Position numbers and translations under genes: made by a program. From NCBI GenBank assembly GCA_963838205.1, contig CAWIQF010000007.1:62001-126000 (forward strand): a stretch of DNA of 64,000 nt, given 5' to 3'. Positions within the stretch are counted from its first letter, which is position 1; each line of letters begins with the position of its first letter. This DNA is from CAIVVT01 sp963838205 (lineage in GTDB: Bacteria > Acidobacteriota > Terriglobia > Bryobacterales > Bryobacteraceae). A model generated the notes under the pieces. That model did not search any database, was not told the origin of the DNA, and saw only the letters and a list, made by a program, of their open reading frames with translations. This document shows, piece by piece, positions 45,135-54,600 of the stretch.

Positions 45135-46457
45135 ATGACCTCGATCCTCCTGGCTGAGGACGACGATTCGGTCCGCCAGACCGTTTCCATGTTTCTGGAG
45201 CTCGAAGGCTACGCCGTCGAGGCTGTATCCTCGACCCGCGAGGCTTTCGAAAAACTCGCCGGGCGGAGTTTCCCCGTCGTCGTCTCGGACATCTACATCG
45301 ACGACCGCACCGGGCTCGACATCCTCGGCGCAGCCCGCGCCGCGGACCCGCACTGTGCCGTCATCCTCATGTCCGCTCGCGGCTCCATGGAGACCGTCAT
45401 GGCGGCCACCCGCGGCGGCGCGTTCGATTACCTCGCCAAGCCCTTCGAGATGGACGACCTGCTCGAGATCATCCAGCGCGCCGTCCCGGCTGACGCCGCC
45501 GGCCAGCCCGAGGATGATGAGGTCGATACAGAAGAGCCGCTGGACACGGGCATGATCGGCTCGTCCCCATCGATGATCGAAATTTATAAGACGATTTCGC
45601 GCGTCGCGCCCACCGACGCGCTGGTCCTGATCGAAGGTGAAACGGGGACCGGCAAGGAGCTCATCGCGCTGGAGCTCCACAAGAATTCGCCGCGCGCCGC
45701 CAAGCCCTTCGTGCCCGTCGATTGCGCTTCACTCGCGCCAACGCTCATTGAGAGCGAGCTATTCGGCGCCATGAAAGGCGCTTATACCGGGGCGCACCAG
45801 GACCGCGTGGGCGTCTTCGAAGCCGCCAGCGGCGGCACGGTCTTCCTGGATGAGGTCGGCGAGGTCGACCTGAATTTCCAGCTCAAGCTGCTGCGTTTTC
45901 TTCAGGAAAAGGAAGTCCGCCCGCTCGGCTCCAGCCGGCCGCGCAAGGTCGATGTGCGGATCGTCGCCGCCACCAACAAGAACCTCCCCAAGCTGGTTGA
46001 GGAAGGCAAATTCCGCGAGGATTTGTGGTATCGCCTCAACGTCGTCCGTATCCAGGTGCCGCCGCTGCGCGAACGTCCCGGCGATGTCACGCTGCTCGCC
46101 GCCGCTTTCCTCAAGCGCTATAACGAACACTACGCTCTGGACGCCCGGCTCACCGAAAGCGGGCTGCGCGCGCTGTGCGAAACCACCTGGCCCGGCAACG
46201 TCCGGCAACTCCAACACCTCGTCGAGCGCCTGGTCATTCTCGCACCCGCGGGCCGCATCACGGACGAGGCCGTCCACGACGCTTTGCGCTCGTCCCGCTC
46301 GGGCGCGGATTCCGGCGAAACCCTGGCCGTGGCCGAGGCCGACCAGATCCGCAAGGTCCTCGCCGCCACCAGCGGCAATAAGAGCCGCGCCGCCCGCATC
46401 CTGGGCATCGAGCGCAAGACCCTGTACCGCAAGCTTGATCGCATGGGCCAGGAGTAA
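45135..46457 (+). CDS. Sigma-54-dependent response regulator (NtrC family)
   Basis: 440 residues: receiver domain (1-120; Asp near 53 in VVSDIYIDDRTG, Lys in YLAKPFEMDD), AAA+ domain (about 140-375) with Walker A GETGTGKE, the sigma-54 contact loop GAYTGA (a known variant of GAFTGA), Walker B GTVFLDEVGEV and RLNVVRIQVPPLRERPGD. A Fis-type helix-turn-helix (NKSRAARILGIERKTLYRKL) ends the protein. It activates sigma-54 promoters when phosphorylated by the CHASE2 kinase just upstream. No certain -24/-12 promoter was spotted nearby. Confidence 0.95.
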   Translation: MTSILLAEDDDSVRQTVSMFLELEGYAVEAVSSTREAFEKLAGRSFPVVVSDIYIDDRTGLDILGAARAADPHCAVILMSARGSMETVMAATRGGAFDYLAKPFEMDDLLEIIQRAVPADAAGQPEDDEVDTEEPLDTGMIGSSPSMIEIYKTISRVAPTDALVLIEGETGTGKELIALELHKNSPRAAKPFVPVDCASLAPTLIESELFGAMKGAYTGAHQDRVGVFEAASGGTVFLDEVGEVDLNFQLKLLRFLQEKEVRPLGSSRPRKVDVRIVAATNKNLPKLVEEGKFREDLWYRLNVVRIQVPPLRERPGDVTLLAAAFLKRYNEHYALDARLTESGLRALCETTWPGNVRQLQHLVERLVILAPAGRITDEAVHDALRSSRSGADSGETLAVAEADQIRKVLAATSGNKSRAARILGIERKTLYRKLDRMGQE

Positions 46458-46721
46458 GCCCCGGCCCGATCTCGTCTCTCAGGCCGCCGCGCGACCTCTG
46501 CGCCCTGGCGCGCCGACCAGCCTCAGCCTGCGCCGCGCCTATATCACAGTTCCCCGGCGCAATTCAACCAGGGCCCGGCGGCAGCCATCCCTTGCCCGCT
46601 GTAAGGCATTGATTTTGCTGAGAAAGTATTTCTGTCAAAGCACGACAAACGAGCATAGAATGAAGGTGCTCGGCATCGAAGGGCTGCTGCCTTCAACCCG
46701 TTCCAAGGGAGGTACGATTCT

Positions 46722-46871
46722 ATGTTCGAAACCCTCGACGAGCGCATGAAGCACGACGACGAGGAGACCAGCACGAAGCGCGAGCGGCTCATGAAATGGG
46801 TTCTGGTCGCCGTCGTGTCCATCGCACTGTTCGGCGGACTGATCTGGGGCATCCACTTCTTCAGCGCCTGA
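46722..46871 (+). CDS. 49-residue single-pass membrane protein
   Basis: A very short gene with a strong ribosome-binding site (AAGGGAGG at 46705-46712, nine bases before the ATG). The product has a charged N-terminal half (MFETLDERMKHDDEETSTKR) and one membrane helix (WVLVAVVSIALFGGLIWGIH). The leader upstream carries a 6-bp hairpin (CGAGCA/TGCTCG, 46650-46672), and a strong terminator follows the stop. Good start, stop, membrane helix and terminator together make a real gene likely. Function unknown. Confidence 0.72.
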   Translation: MFETLDERMKHDDEETSTKRERLMKWVLVAVVSIALFGGLIWGIHFFSA

Positions 46872-46897
46872 CCGGCATAAGGACAACGTCATAACAG

Positions 46898-46935
46898 AAA
46901 GAGGGGCGTCTTCCAACGCCCCTCTTTTGCTTGTT
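46898..46935 (+). terminator. Rho-independent terminator
   Basis: AAAGAGGGGCGT (46898-46909) and ACGCCCCTCTTT (46916-46927) form a perfect 12-bp stem with a 6-base loop, followed by T-rich sequence. It ends the 49-residue gene and may also serve the convergent glucosaminidase-like gene. Confidence 0.88.
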
Positions 46936-46995
46936 CTCTCGGTTTCGCGCCACCTGCCGCTGCCCGCCTTCCTCGGCGTGCCCCGTAGTGCGCTC

Positions 46996-47484
46996 CTAAT
47001 ACGCCGGCACCGGCAGCACCGGGCCGAGGCGGTTCATCACCGCGATCACCTGCTGCACGTATTCCTGCTTTGGATTGTAAGTCCACAGCATTTCATTCAC
47101 ACTCCCTTTACCCTTGTAAAGGTAGGAATTCTTCAGGCGGGCCGCCACCTGATAAATGCCCTCCCGGGTACTCCGGAAGCGCACTTTGCAGTTGCCCCAC
47201 CCGAAAATGTTGTTGTTGCGCGCACTCTTGCCGCCGCCGCTCTCTACCAAAGAAAGGCTCGGTAAAAGCCGCCAATCCAATCCGTTCTGGTCCGCCGCGA
47301 TCAGGAAATCCTTGGCGTATTCATGCGCCGGGGAATTGTTCTTTTCGAAGAACTGCCTGATCAGAATCCAACGAGTGTCTGCGCGGGGGGTCAATTTGAC
47401 ATGTATCAGGTCGGGATCGGCCAGCGCTGGCACCGCCAGCAAGCCCGCCGCTACGACCAAACCACGCGAAAAAGATCTCGTCAT
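46996..47484 (-). CDS. Exported lysozyme-like/glucosaminidase-fold protein
   Basis: 162 residues with a signal peptide (FSRGLVVAAGLLAVPALA). Residues about 55-155 follow the lysozyme-like fold of glucosaminidase/soluble transglycosylase proteins: LPSLSLVESGGGKSARN supplies the likely catalytic Glu, then NNNIFGWGNCKVRFRSTREG and MLWTYNPKQEYVQQVIAVM. It probably acts on peptidoglycan in the periplasm. A palindrome (ATGCGT-ATA-ACGCAT, 47483-47497) overlaps the start codon region. The specific bond cut is unknown. Confidence 0.78.
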   Translation of the reverse strand: MTRSFSRGLVVAAGLLAVPALADPDLIHVKLTPRADTRWILIRQFFEKNNSPAHEYAKDFLIAADQNGLDWRLLPSLSLVESGGGKSARNNNIFGWGNCKVRFRSTREGIYQVAARLKNSYLYKGKGSVNEMLWTYNPKQEYVQQVIAVMNRLGPVLPVPAY

Positions 47485-47837
47485 GCGTATAACGCATACC
47501 TCCGTCTCTATGTCGTTTAATTCTTATCGGGGAATTCTCGGTGGACGGCCGTCTTTATTTAAGGTCCGCCACGAATGATTGGGCTGTCGGGATTGGGCCG
47601 CGCGCTGCCTCAGCCGCACGTCCCGCCCCACAACCCAGTTGTGAAGGGTTACGGAACAAGCATGAAAGCTATAGTAGCATAACTCCTGCTTCTAAAAACG
47701 CGCCTTAATCTTTTGTCGAACAAAAGGCGATAGAACCCAGCGTCCGCCGCACCCCTGCAATCGGAGCTCTCGCGCGGCGCGCTTGTGATAACGTGGGAGT
47801 TTCCGGATACGATCTGCATGCACCGATAGGAGGTCGC
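47485..47837. other. Divergent intergenic region, about 350 bp
   Basis: This lies between the glucosaminidase-like gene (minus) and the microcompartment shell gene (plus). It should carry both promoters. A weak pair TTGTGA (47783) and TACGAT (47808) precedes the shell gene with a long 19-bp spacer. No gene is seen. Confidence 0.45.
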
Positions 47838-48134
47838 ATGGAAGCCCTGGGTATGATTGAAACTAAAGGCCTTACAGGCGCGATTGAAGCCGCTGACGCC
47901 ATGGTCAAAACGGCCAATGTCAGGCTTACCGGCAAGGAATACGTGGGCGCAGCCTATGTCGTCGTCACCTGCCGTGGGGATGTCGCTGCCGTCAAGGCCG
48001 CCACGGACGCCGCCGCAGCCGCCGCCCGCCGCGTCGGCGAGCTCATTTCGGTCCACGTCATCCCTAATCCGCACGAAGAAGTCGAGAAAATCCTCCCTGG
48101 TCAAAAGAAGAACGACAAACCGTCCCACGCTTGA
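47838..48134 (+). CDS. Bacterial microcompartment shell protein (single BMC domain)
   Basis: 98 residues from the ATG at 47838 with GATAGGAGG upstream. It is the standard hexamer-forming BMC-H shell protein: EALGMIETKGLTGAIEAADA, ANVRLTGKEYVGAAYVVVTC, RGDVAAVKAATDAAAAA and SVHVIPNPHEEVEKILP are all family signatures (PduA/EutM/CcmK group). Such hexamers tile the faces of a protein shell around metabolic enzymes, with a central pore for metabolites. No vertex protein, aldehyde dehydrogenase or other cargo enzyme lies in the window, so the rest of the shell must be encoded elsewhere. Three closely spaced genes follow. Confidence 0.95.
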   Translation: MEALGMIETKGLTGAIEAADAMVKTANVRLTGKEYVGAAYVVVTCRGDVAAVKAATDAAAAAARRVGELISVHVIPNPHEEVEKILPGQKKNDKPSHA

Positions 48135-48207
48135 TCGCACGGCCGCGGGTTGCCCGCGCCGCAATCGGCTGGCTCCGCCTGGGATCTGAATTCGTGGAGG
48201 CGTTGAC

Positions 48208-48720
48208 ATGGCTTACAATCTGAACCCGGAATCCCTTCCAGCGGTCCGCTGCAAACCCAATCCCCCCGCCGCCGGGCCGGCTCCGAGCAACCTGGGCGGC
48301 CAAGCCGCGGACTCCGTCGTCCAGGCCGTCACCGCCGCTGTCGAACGCTATCTCGCCCAGCGCGCTGCCAACCCCGGCGGCTCGCCAGCGCCCGCTCCGC
48401 CCGCCCGGCCGGCCGGACCCGACGTCGTGGCCGGCGCGGTCGAGCGGTATCTCGAACAAAAAGCGCCCCGGCCGTCCGCGCCCGCCTGCGGCTGCGGCCG
48501 ACAGCCTCCCGCCACGGCCGCGCCCCCTTCGCCCGCGGCTCCCGCCAAAGTGGAGCCCCCCGCTCCGCCCGTCGTGATTGTCGATTTCGTCTGCGAAAGC
48601 GATGTCCGCGCCGCCCTGGCGCACGGCAAGAAGATTTTCATCGGACCCCGCACCATCGTCACCCCCAGCGCGCGCGAACTCGCCGCTCCGGGCGAGATCC
48701 TGGTCCGGGCACAGCGCTAG
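48208..48720 (+). CDS. Proline-rich protein with duplicated helices and a EutQ-like terminal motif
   Basis: 170 residues, with GTGGAGG before the ATG. Two short amphipathic helices repeat: VVQAVTAAVERYLAQRA (37-53) and VVAGAVERYLEQKA (73-86), each embedded in Pro/Ala-rich linker. A CGCG cysteine pair (94, 96) follows. The last 45 residues (VCESDVRAALAHGKKI, TIVTPSARELA) resemble the short motif at the start of EutQ and some other microcompartment proteins. Short helices on proline-rich linkers are how cargo and scaffold proteins bind shells, so a scaffold or cargo-adaptor role is proposed. The family itself is not recognised. Confidence 0.7.
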   Translation: MAYNLNPESLPAVRCKPNPPAAGPAPSNLGGQAADSVVQAVTAAVERYLAQRAANPGGSPAPAPPARPAGPDVVAGAVERYLEQKAPRPSAPACGCGRQPPATAAPPSPAAPAKVEPPAPPVVIVDFVCESDVRAALAHGKKIFIGPRTIVTPSARELAAPGEILVRAQR

Positions 48721-48732
48721 TCCGCCGGAGAT

Positions 48733-49227
48733 ATGCCCATGCAATCCAACCTCGATCAACTGGCCCAGGAAATCCAGCAGTACCTGGCCTCCGAGCACTT
48801 CCTCGTCTTCCACAGCATGAGCCGCGCCGAGGAAGAGTCCTCGATGGTCTTCTGGGACACCGAGCGGCAGCCCGACTACAAGGCCTTCCTCGACTGCGCC
48901 CTCCAGCTCGGCGTGCGCCTGGTCCACCTGCACGTGCGCGAGTTCTCGCCCCGCCACCGCGAGGAGGCCCTGCTGCACCTGGAAGAGTGCGATCTGCCGC
49001 GCGACGAAAAGCGCGCGCTCGACAAGCGCATCAATGACCTGGCGATTTATGAAGGACTGACCTGCGCCCTCGAAATCTCCTACGATTTCGACAGCCGCAT
49101 CTATGTCTTCGAGCTGCGCACAGACTGGTATGACGACTGGCACGACGTGCTCGACGAGATCGAGGACGCGGTCCCCGAGGAGGAGGGAGACGAGCCGTAC
49201 GGCGGCGGCTACTACTCCAACAACTGA
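48733..49227 (+). CDS. Acidic protein of unknown function in the microcompartment cluster
   Basis: 164 residues, not recognised. Helical N-terminus (NLDQLAQEIQQYLASEHFLV), a central mixed region and a very acidic end (DWYDDWHDVLDEIEDAVPEE) before a Gly/Tyr tail. No signal peptide or membrane segment. GGAGAT precedes the start (48733, or 48739 as the next ATG). It is 12 bp after the proline-rich gene and 6 bp before recJ, so co-transcription with both is likely. Confidence 0.75.
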   Translation: MPMQSNLDQLAQEIQQYLASEHFLVFHSMSRAEEESSMVFWDTERQPDYKAFLDCALQLGVRLVHLHVREFSPRHREEALLHLEECDLPRDEKRALDKRINDLAIYEGLTCALEISYDFDSRIYVFELRTDWYDDWHDVLDEIEDAVPEEEGDEPYGGGYYSNN

Positions 49228-49233
49228 GACGTC

Positions 49234-50967
49234 ATGGCCAGTCTCACGCGCTGGAAGCTCAGTTCCGTTCCGGAGGACGCCGCCCGCAACCTCGCCCGCC
49301 TCTGCGGACTCTGCCTTCCCGCTGCCCGCGTCCTGTGGGCCCGCGGTTTCCACGATGAGGCCGCCGTGCGCCAATTCCTCCGCCCCGAGCTGCGCCACCT
49401 GCTCGATCCTTTTTTGATGCTCGGCATGGAACGCGCCGTCGAGCGCGTGCGCCGCGCCGTCGCCACTCGCGAGCCCATCATGCTCTACGGCGACTACGAC
49501 GTCGACGGCATCTCGAGCGTGGTCCTCGTCCTCACCATGCTGCGACTCATGGGGCACGACGCCACCTTCCACGTCCCCGACCGGCTGATGGAAGGCTACG
49601 GCATGCAGGAATCGATCATCGACGAGGCCGCGCGCGAGGGTGTCCGCCTGATCATCAGCCTCGACACCGGCATCCGCGCCGTCGAGCCCGCCTCCCGCGC
49701 CCGCTCGCTCGGTATCGACCTCATCGTCACCGACCACCATCTGCCCGAGGATGGCCTTCCGCCGGCCTACGCCATCCTCAACCCCAACCAGCCCAACTGC
49801 CCTTATCCCAACAAAGGCCTGTGCGGCGCCGGCGTCGCCCTCAAGCTCATTCAAGCCCTCATGGAGCGTGAAAACTGGGCGCCCCATCGCATCAGCAGCT
49901 TTGCCGACTCCTTCCTGGTCATGGCCGCCATCGCCACCATCGCCGACGTCGTGCCCCTCACCGGCGAAAATCGCACCATCGTGAAACGCGGCCTCGAGCG
50001 CATCACCCGCACCACCAACCCCGGCCTCAAGGCGCTGCTCACCAAAGCCGAAATCGAACCCGGCGCGTCCATCTCCGCCTCCGACATCGGCTTCCGCATC
50101 GCCCCGCGCCTCAATGCCGCCGGCCGCATGGATAATGCCAGCGACGTCGTCGAGATGTTCATGACCCAGGATCACGGCCGCGCCCTCGCCATCGCCACCC
50201 GCCTCGAAGGCCTCAATAGGGAGCGCCAGAAAGCCGGCGACGACGTCGTGAATGACATCCGCAACGCGATCGAGCCTTCGCCCAGCCAGGCCGGTCTGGT
50301 CTTTTACAATCCCGACTGGCACCGCGGCGTTGTCGGGATCGTCGCCAGCCGCATGGTTGAGCTGTACCACCGTCCCACCATCGTGCTCGGCCGCGACGAA
50401 CGCACCGGCTACGTGCAAGGCTCCGGCCGCTCCATTCCCTCTTTCCACCTGCTCGACGCGCTGGCCTCCATCGCCGACGTCTTCGTGCGCTTCGGCGGCC
50501 ACCGCCAGGCCGTCGGCGTCACTCTCGAAGAGTCCCGCGTCGAGGAACTCCGCCAGCGCTTCAACGCCGCCGCGCTAGAGCGCCTCTCCAGCGAGGATCT
50601 GCAACCCGAGCTCTCCATCGATGCCCAACTGAGCCTCCAGGAACTCGACGATAAGTCCGCCGCGGAGGTTCTCCAGCTCGCGCCCTTCGGCCTTGGAAAT
50701 CCCGCCCCGTTGTTCGTCGTCCGCAACGCCGAGTTGCGCCAGCCACCCGAGCCGTTCGGGCGCGAAGGCGAGCATCTGCGCCTGCGCCTGTACTCGGAAA
50801 CCAGTTGCCAGTTCGCCAAAGCCTGGCGCTTCGCGCCCCGCCTGGCTGAGCTCCAGCCCGGCCGCCGCGTCGATGTCGTCCTCTCGCTCGACGCCGACGC
50901 TTATGGCCTCAAGCGTGGCTACGCCGGCTGGGGCGTCACCGTCCGCGACGTCCGCCCCGCCGAATAA
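49234..50967 (+). CDS. recJ: Single-stranded-DNA-specific exonuclease
   Basis: 577 residues, typical of RecJ. It degrades single-stranded DNA 5' to 3' in recombination and mismatch repair. DHH-family motifs: LYGDYDVDGISSVVL (motif I), VTDHHLPED (the DHH motif), then a DHHA1 domain with FRIAPRLNAAGRMDNA and SGRSIPSFHLLDAL plus GGHRQAVGVTL (the GGH motif). A C-terminal OB-like region ends the protein. It is the last gene in the microcompartment cluster; functional linkage is uncertain. Confidence 0.96.
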   Translation: MASLTRWKLSSVPEDAARNLARLCGLCLPAARVLWARGFHDEAAVRQFLRPELRHLLDPFLMLGMERAVERVRRAVATREPIMLYGDYDVDGISSVVLVLTMLRLMGHDATFHVPDRLMEGYGMQESIIDEAAREGVRLIISLDTGIRAVEPASRARSLGIDLIVTDHHLPEDGLPPAYAILNPNQPNCPYPNKGLCGAGVALKLIQALMERENWAPHRISSFADSFLVMAAIATIADVVPLTGENRTIVKRGLERITRTTNPGLKALLTKAEIEPGASISASDIGFRIAPRLNAAGRMDNASDVVEMFMTQDHGRALAIATRLEGLNRERQKAGDDVVNDIRNAIEPSPSQAGLVFYNPDWHRGVVGIVASRMVELYHRPTIVLGRDERTGYVQGSGRSIPSFHLLDALASIADVFVRFGGHRQAVGVTLEESRVEELRQRFNAAALERLSSEDLQPELSIDAQLSLQELDDKSAAEVLQLAPFGLGNPAPLFVVRNAELRQPPEPFGREGEHLRLRLYSETSCQFAKAWRFAPRLAELQPGRRVDVVLSLDADAYGLKRGYAGWGVTVRDVRPAE

Positions 50968-51111
50968 CCGAACTCTTTGCCCCTTGACGCCGGGTGTATC
51001 ATCAAGCAGGAAAAGGGGTTGCACGAGATTGGCTTTGTTCCTTGCTTTTCGTTTTCAGACCTGTCGCGAGCCCGTCGCGCCCACGCGCCGCCGCTTTGAG
51101 CACAGTCTGAA

Positions 51112-51642
51112 ATGGATGCCCGCATCATGGCGCTGAAGCACGCACAACTCGTGGCGCGCCTGTTGCAGCAGCAGAGCACGCTGGCGCTGGCCACGACCTC
51201 GGCGGACGGCACGCCGCACATCGCCCCGCTCTTCTACCTCACCGGTGACGCCCTGCGGCTGTTCTGGTTCTCCTCCGCCGCCAGCCGGCACAGCCGCAAT
51301 CTCAAGCGCGATCCCGCCGCCGCGGTGGCCATCTATCGGCCCACCCAGCAGTGGCGCGAGATCAGTGGCGTGCAGATGCGCGGCAGCGTCTCCGTGGTGC
51401 GCGACCGCGCGCGGCGCAGCGCCATCGCCGCGGCCTACAGCGCTCATTTCCAGTTGGGGACGGCTTTCCAAGCGGTGCAGGCGCGCAGCCGGCTGTACGA
51501 GTTCCAGCCGTCGTGGATCCGCTACCTCGACAACTCGATCCGCTTCGGCTACAGGTTCGAGTTCTCGCCTCCGCTCCCGACCGGCCTTGGCGCGGGCGCG
51601 GCTGGCGAAGGAACTGTGGCCATCCGCTCGCGGCGTGGATAG
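51112..51642 (+). CDS. Pyridoxamine 5'-phosphate oxidase-fold protein
   Basis: 176 residues with the flavin-binding split-barrel pattern: STLALATTSADGTPHIAPLFY, LRLFWFSSAASRHSRNLKRD and AAVAIYRPTQQWREISGVQM. The family includes flavin- or F420-dependent reductases and heme-binding proteins; the cofactor cannot be told from sequence alone. A second in-frame ATG at 51127 is possible. It ends seven bases before the propeller kinase gene and probably shares its transcript. Confidence 0.82.
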   Translation: MDARIMALKHAQLVARLLQQQSTLALATTSADGTPHIAPLFYLTGDALRLFWFSSAASRHSRNLKRDPAAAVAIYRPTQQWREISGVQMRGSVSVVRDRARRSAIAAAYSAHFQLGTAFQAVQARSRLYEFQPSWIRYLDNSIRFGYRFEFSPPLPTGLGAGAAGEGTVAIRSRRG

Positions 51643-51648
51643 ACTTCA

Positions 51649-54600
51649 ATGAGGATGCGTTCGACGCCGCGACGAACATGGGCGGCTGTGGCACTGGCGC
51701 TGGCTCTGGCGCCGGCCGGACGCGCGCTGGACCCGGCGCGGCGCATCACGCAGTACATCCACCGCGTCTGGACCCAGGAGGACGGCCTGCCGCAGGACAC
51801 CGTCCGGGCCATTGCGCAGACTCCCGACGGCTACCTGTGGATCGGTACGGAAGAGGGTCTGGCGAGCTTCGACGGCTACGACTTCACGACCTTCAACCGG
51901 CGCGGCGGCATTCTGCCCAACGATTCCGTGGCGGCGCTGGCCGTGGCCCGCGACGGAACGCTGTGGGCCGGCACGCCGGGCGGCCTGGTGTCGTTCAAGG
52001 ACGGAGTGTGGCGCACGCTGGGGCGCGCGGAAGGCCTGGCGGATCCGTCGATTCTCTCCATCGCTACCGCGTCCGGCGCCGCGGACGCACGGGTCTGGGT
52101 CGTGGCCAGTGGCACGGTCTACGAGGTCTCGACGGGGCGGGCCCGCGCGGCCGAGTTCGAGCCGGCCGCGGCGCGCAGCGATGCGCGCGTCGTGCAATTC
52201 GCGCCCGACGGCGCGCTGTGGGTAGCCGGGTTCCGCGGCATCTTCCGGATCGATGGGCAGCGCAGCCGCATGGTGGTCCCGGCGGCGGAGTTGCGCGGAG
52301 GCGTGCCGTCGAGCCTGCGGATCGATCCCGACGGGACGTTGTGGGCGGGCCTCACCGACGGATTACTGCGCGTAGGCCCGGCGCGCGGCGCGCTCCAGCG
52401 CTACTCGACGCGCGACGGCCTGCCCAACAGCTTCGTGCGCGTGCTGTGGCGCGACCGCGACGGCGTGCTGTGGGCCGGAACCAACGGCGGTCTGGCGCGT
52501 TTCGAGAACGGCCGCTTTCTGGCTGCGACGACCGAGGCGAGCGCCGAACAGGAGCTGGTCCGCAGCCTGTTCGAGGACCGCGAGGGCAACCTGTGGGTCG
52601 GCACTGGCAGCGGCCTGGATTGCTTCAATGACGGCCGGTTCCTTTTGTTCTCGCGACTCGAGGGGCTGCCCGGAGACAAGCCGACGGTGGTGCACCAGGA
52701 CCCCGCCGGCGCTGTCTGGATCGGCTTCCACGACCGCGGCCTGTACCGTTTCCGGCCCGGTCCGAATCTGCACTACACGCTGCAAAACGGGCTGCCGAGT
52801 AATGAGGTTTTCAGCATCCGCGACGGGGCCGGCGGCGCGCTGCTGATCAGCACGCGGGAAGGGGCAGTGGAGTGGAAGGACGGCCGCTTCCGTGCGCTGA
52901 GCGTGCCCGACCAGTTGGGCCGGCGGCTGGTGCTGGACACGCTGGAGGATCGCGGCGGCAGGTTGTGGGCCGCGGCGCCCAGTGGCCTGATACGCTTCGA
53001 AGGCGATCGAGGCGTGCGGGTCGCCGGCGGTGGCGCGTCGCTGAACGACTACGTCGTGGCGCTCACCGAGATGCCTGACGGTGCGCTGTGGGCGGCTAGC
53101 ACCGGTTCGGGGCTGTGGGAGATCCGCGGCGGCCAGACACATCATTACACCTTCGCCGACGGGCTGCCGGCCGAGCCGGTGCGCATCATTCGCGCGAGCC
53201 GCGACGGCACGCTGTGGATCGGCACGTTCGGCGCGGGTCTGGCGTGGCGCCGCCACGGCCGGTTCTACCGCTGCAGCATCCCCGAAGGGCTGCTCAGCGA
53301 CAACATCGCCGGCATTCTGGAGGACCAGGCGGGCGATCTGTGGCTCAGCACGACGCGCGGCATCTGTAAGGTGACCCGGTCCAGCCTGGACGCCTTCGCC
53401 GAGGGCCGGTCCAAGCGCGTGCAGGCGGAGTTCTTCGGCGTGTCCGACGGCCTGCGTAGCGCCCAATGCGCTCCCTCCTACCCGTCCGGGGGCGGCGGCG
53501 CGGTGACCTCCGATGGCTGGTTGTGGTTCCCCACCGCGCAGGGCCTGGCGGTGTTGAATCCGGCTGCGCCCGCGCCGCCGCGGCACGCGCCCCTGCTTCA
53601 GGTTTACCCGACGGAGTTCGATGGCCGGCCCGTGTCGCCCCAGCTCGCGTCTTCCAAAGATGTGCGGTTTGGGCCCGGCGACGGGCGCCTGATCTTCCGC
53701 TACGCGGCCATCTACCTGCGCGCTCCGGAGGCGGTGCGCTACCAGTTCCGGCTGGACGGCGTGGACCGCGACTGGGTCGCCGCCGGCGCCCGGCGGACGG
53801 CGGGCTACAGCAACCTCGGACCGGGTCCCTACCGGTTCCACCTGCGGGCCGACGCCGGAGGACCGCCGGCCGAGAAGGTTTTCGCCTTCACGATTCTGCC
53901 GCACTTCTACCAAACGGCCTGGTTCGCCGCGGCCGGCGTGCTGGCGATCCTAGGTCTCGTGTGGGGCGCGTGGCAGACTGCGGCTGAGAACGCTGCGGGC
54001 TCGCTTCCGGCTGGTGCTGAACGAACGCGCGCGTATGGCGCGCGAGCTGCACGACACCCTGGCGCAGGACTTTGTCGGGCTCTCGGCGCTGCTCGACGCC
54101 GTGGCCCTGCTGTCCAGCGGCAACCCGGCCGAGGCGCATCGTCAATTGGACCTGGCGCGCAAGATGGTCCGGCACAGTCTGACCGAGGCGCGCAGGTCGG
54201 TGATGGACCTGCGCGCGGCGGTGCTGCAGGGCCAGTCGCTGGATGAGGCGCTGGCCTCGGCCGCACCACTGTGGGTGGCGGGTTCGGCTCTGAAAGCGCG
54301 GGTCGAGGTGGAGGGCACGCCGATGCCGCTGCCGGACGAAGTGGAGCCGCATCTGCTGCGCATCGCGCAGGAGGCGCTGCATAACGCCGCAAGGCACTCC
54401 AAGGGCCGCAACGTGTGGGTGCGGCTGGCCTACGGCACCAACGAGGTGACGCTCTGCGTGCGCGACGACGGGCTGGGTTTCGACCCACAGAATACGTTCG
54501 ACCCCGCGGCCGGCCATTTCGGCATCCTGGGCATGCAGGAGCGGGCCGAGCGCATCGGCGGTGTGTTCCGTCTCGAGAGCCGGCCCGGCGAAGGAACGCT

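Noticed and set aside
48064..50502. Open frame of 812 codons on the minus strand opposite the microcompartment genes and recJ
   Set aside because: Antisense shadow. It contradicts three well-supported plus-strand genes and has biased, non-protein-like composition.
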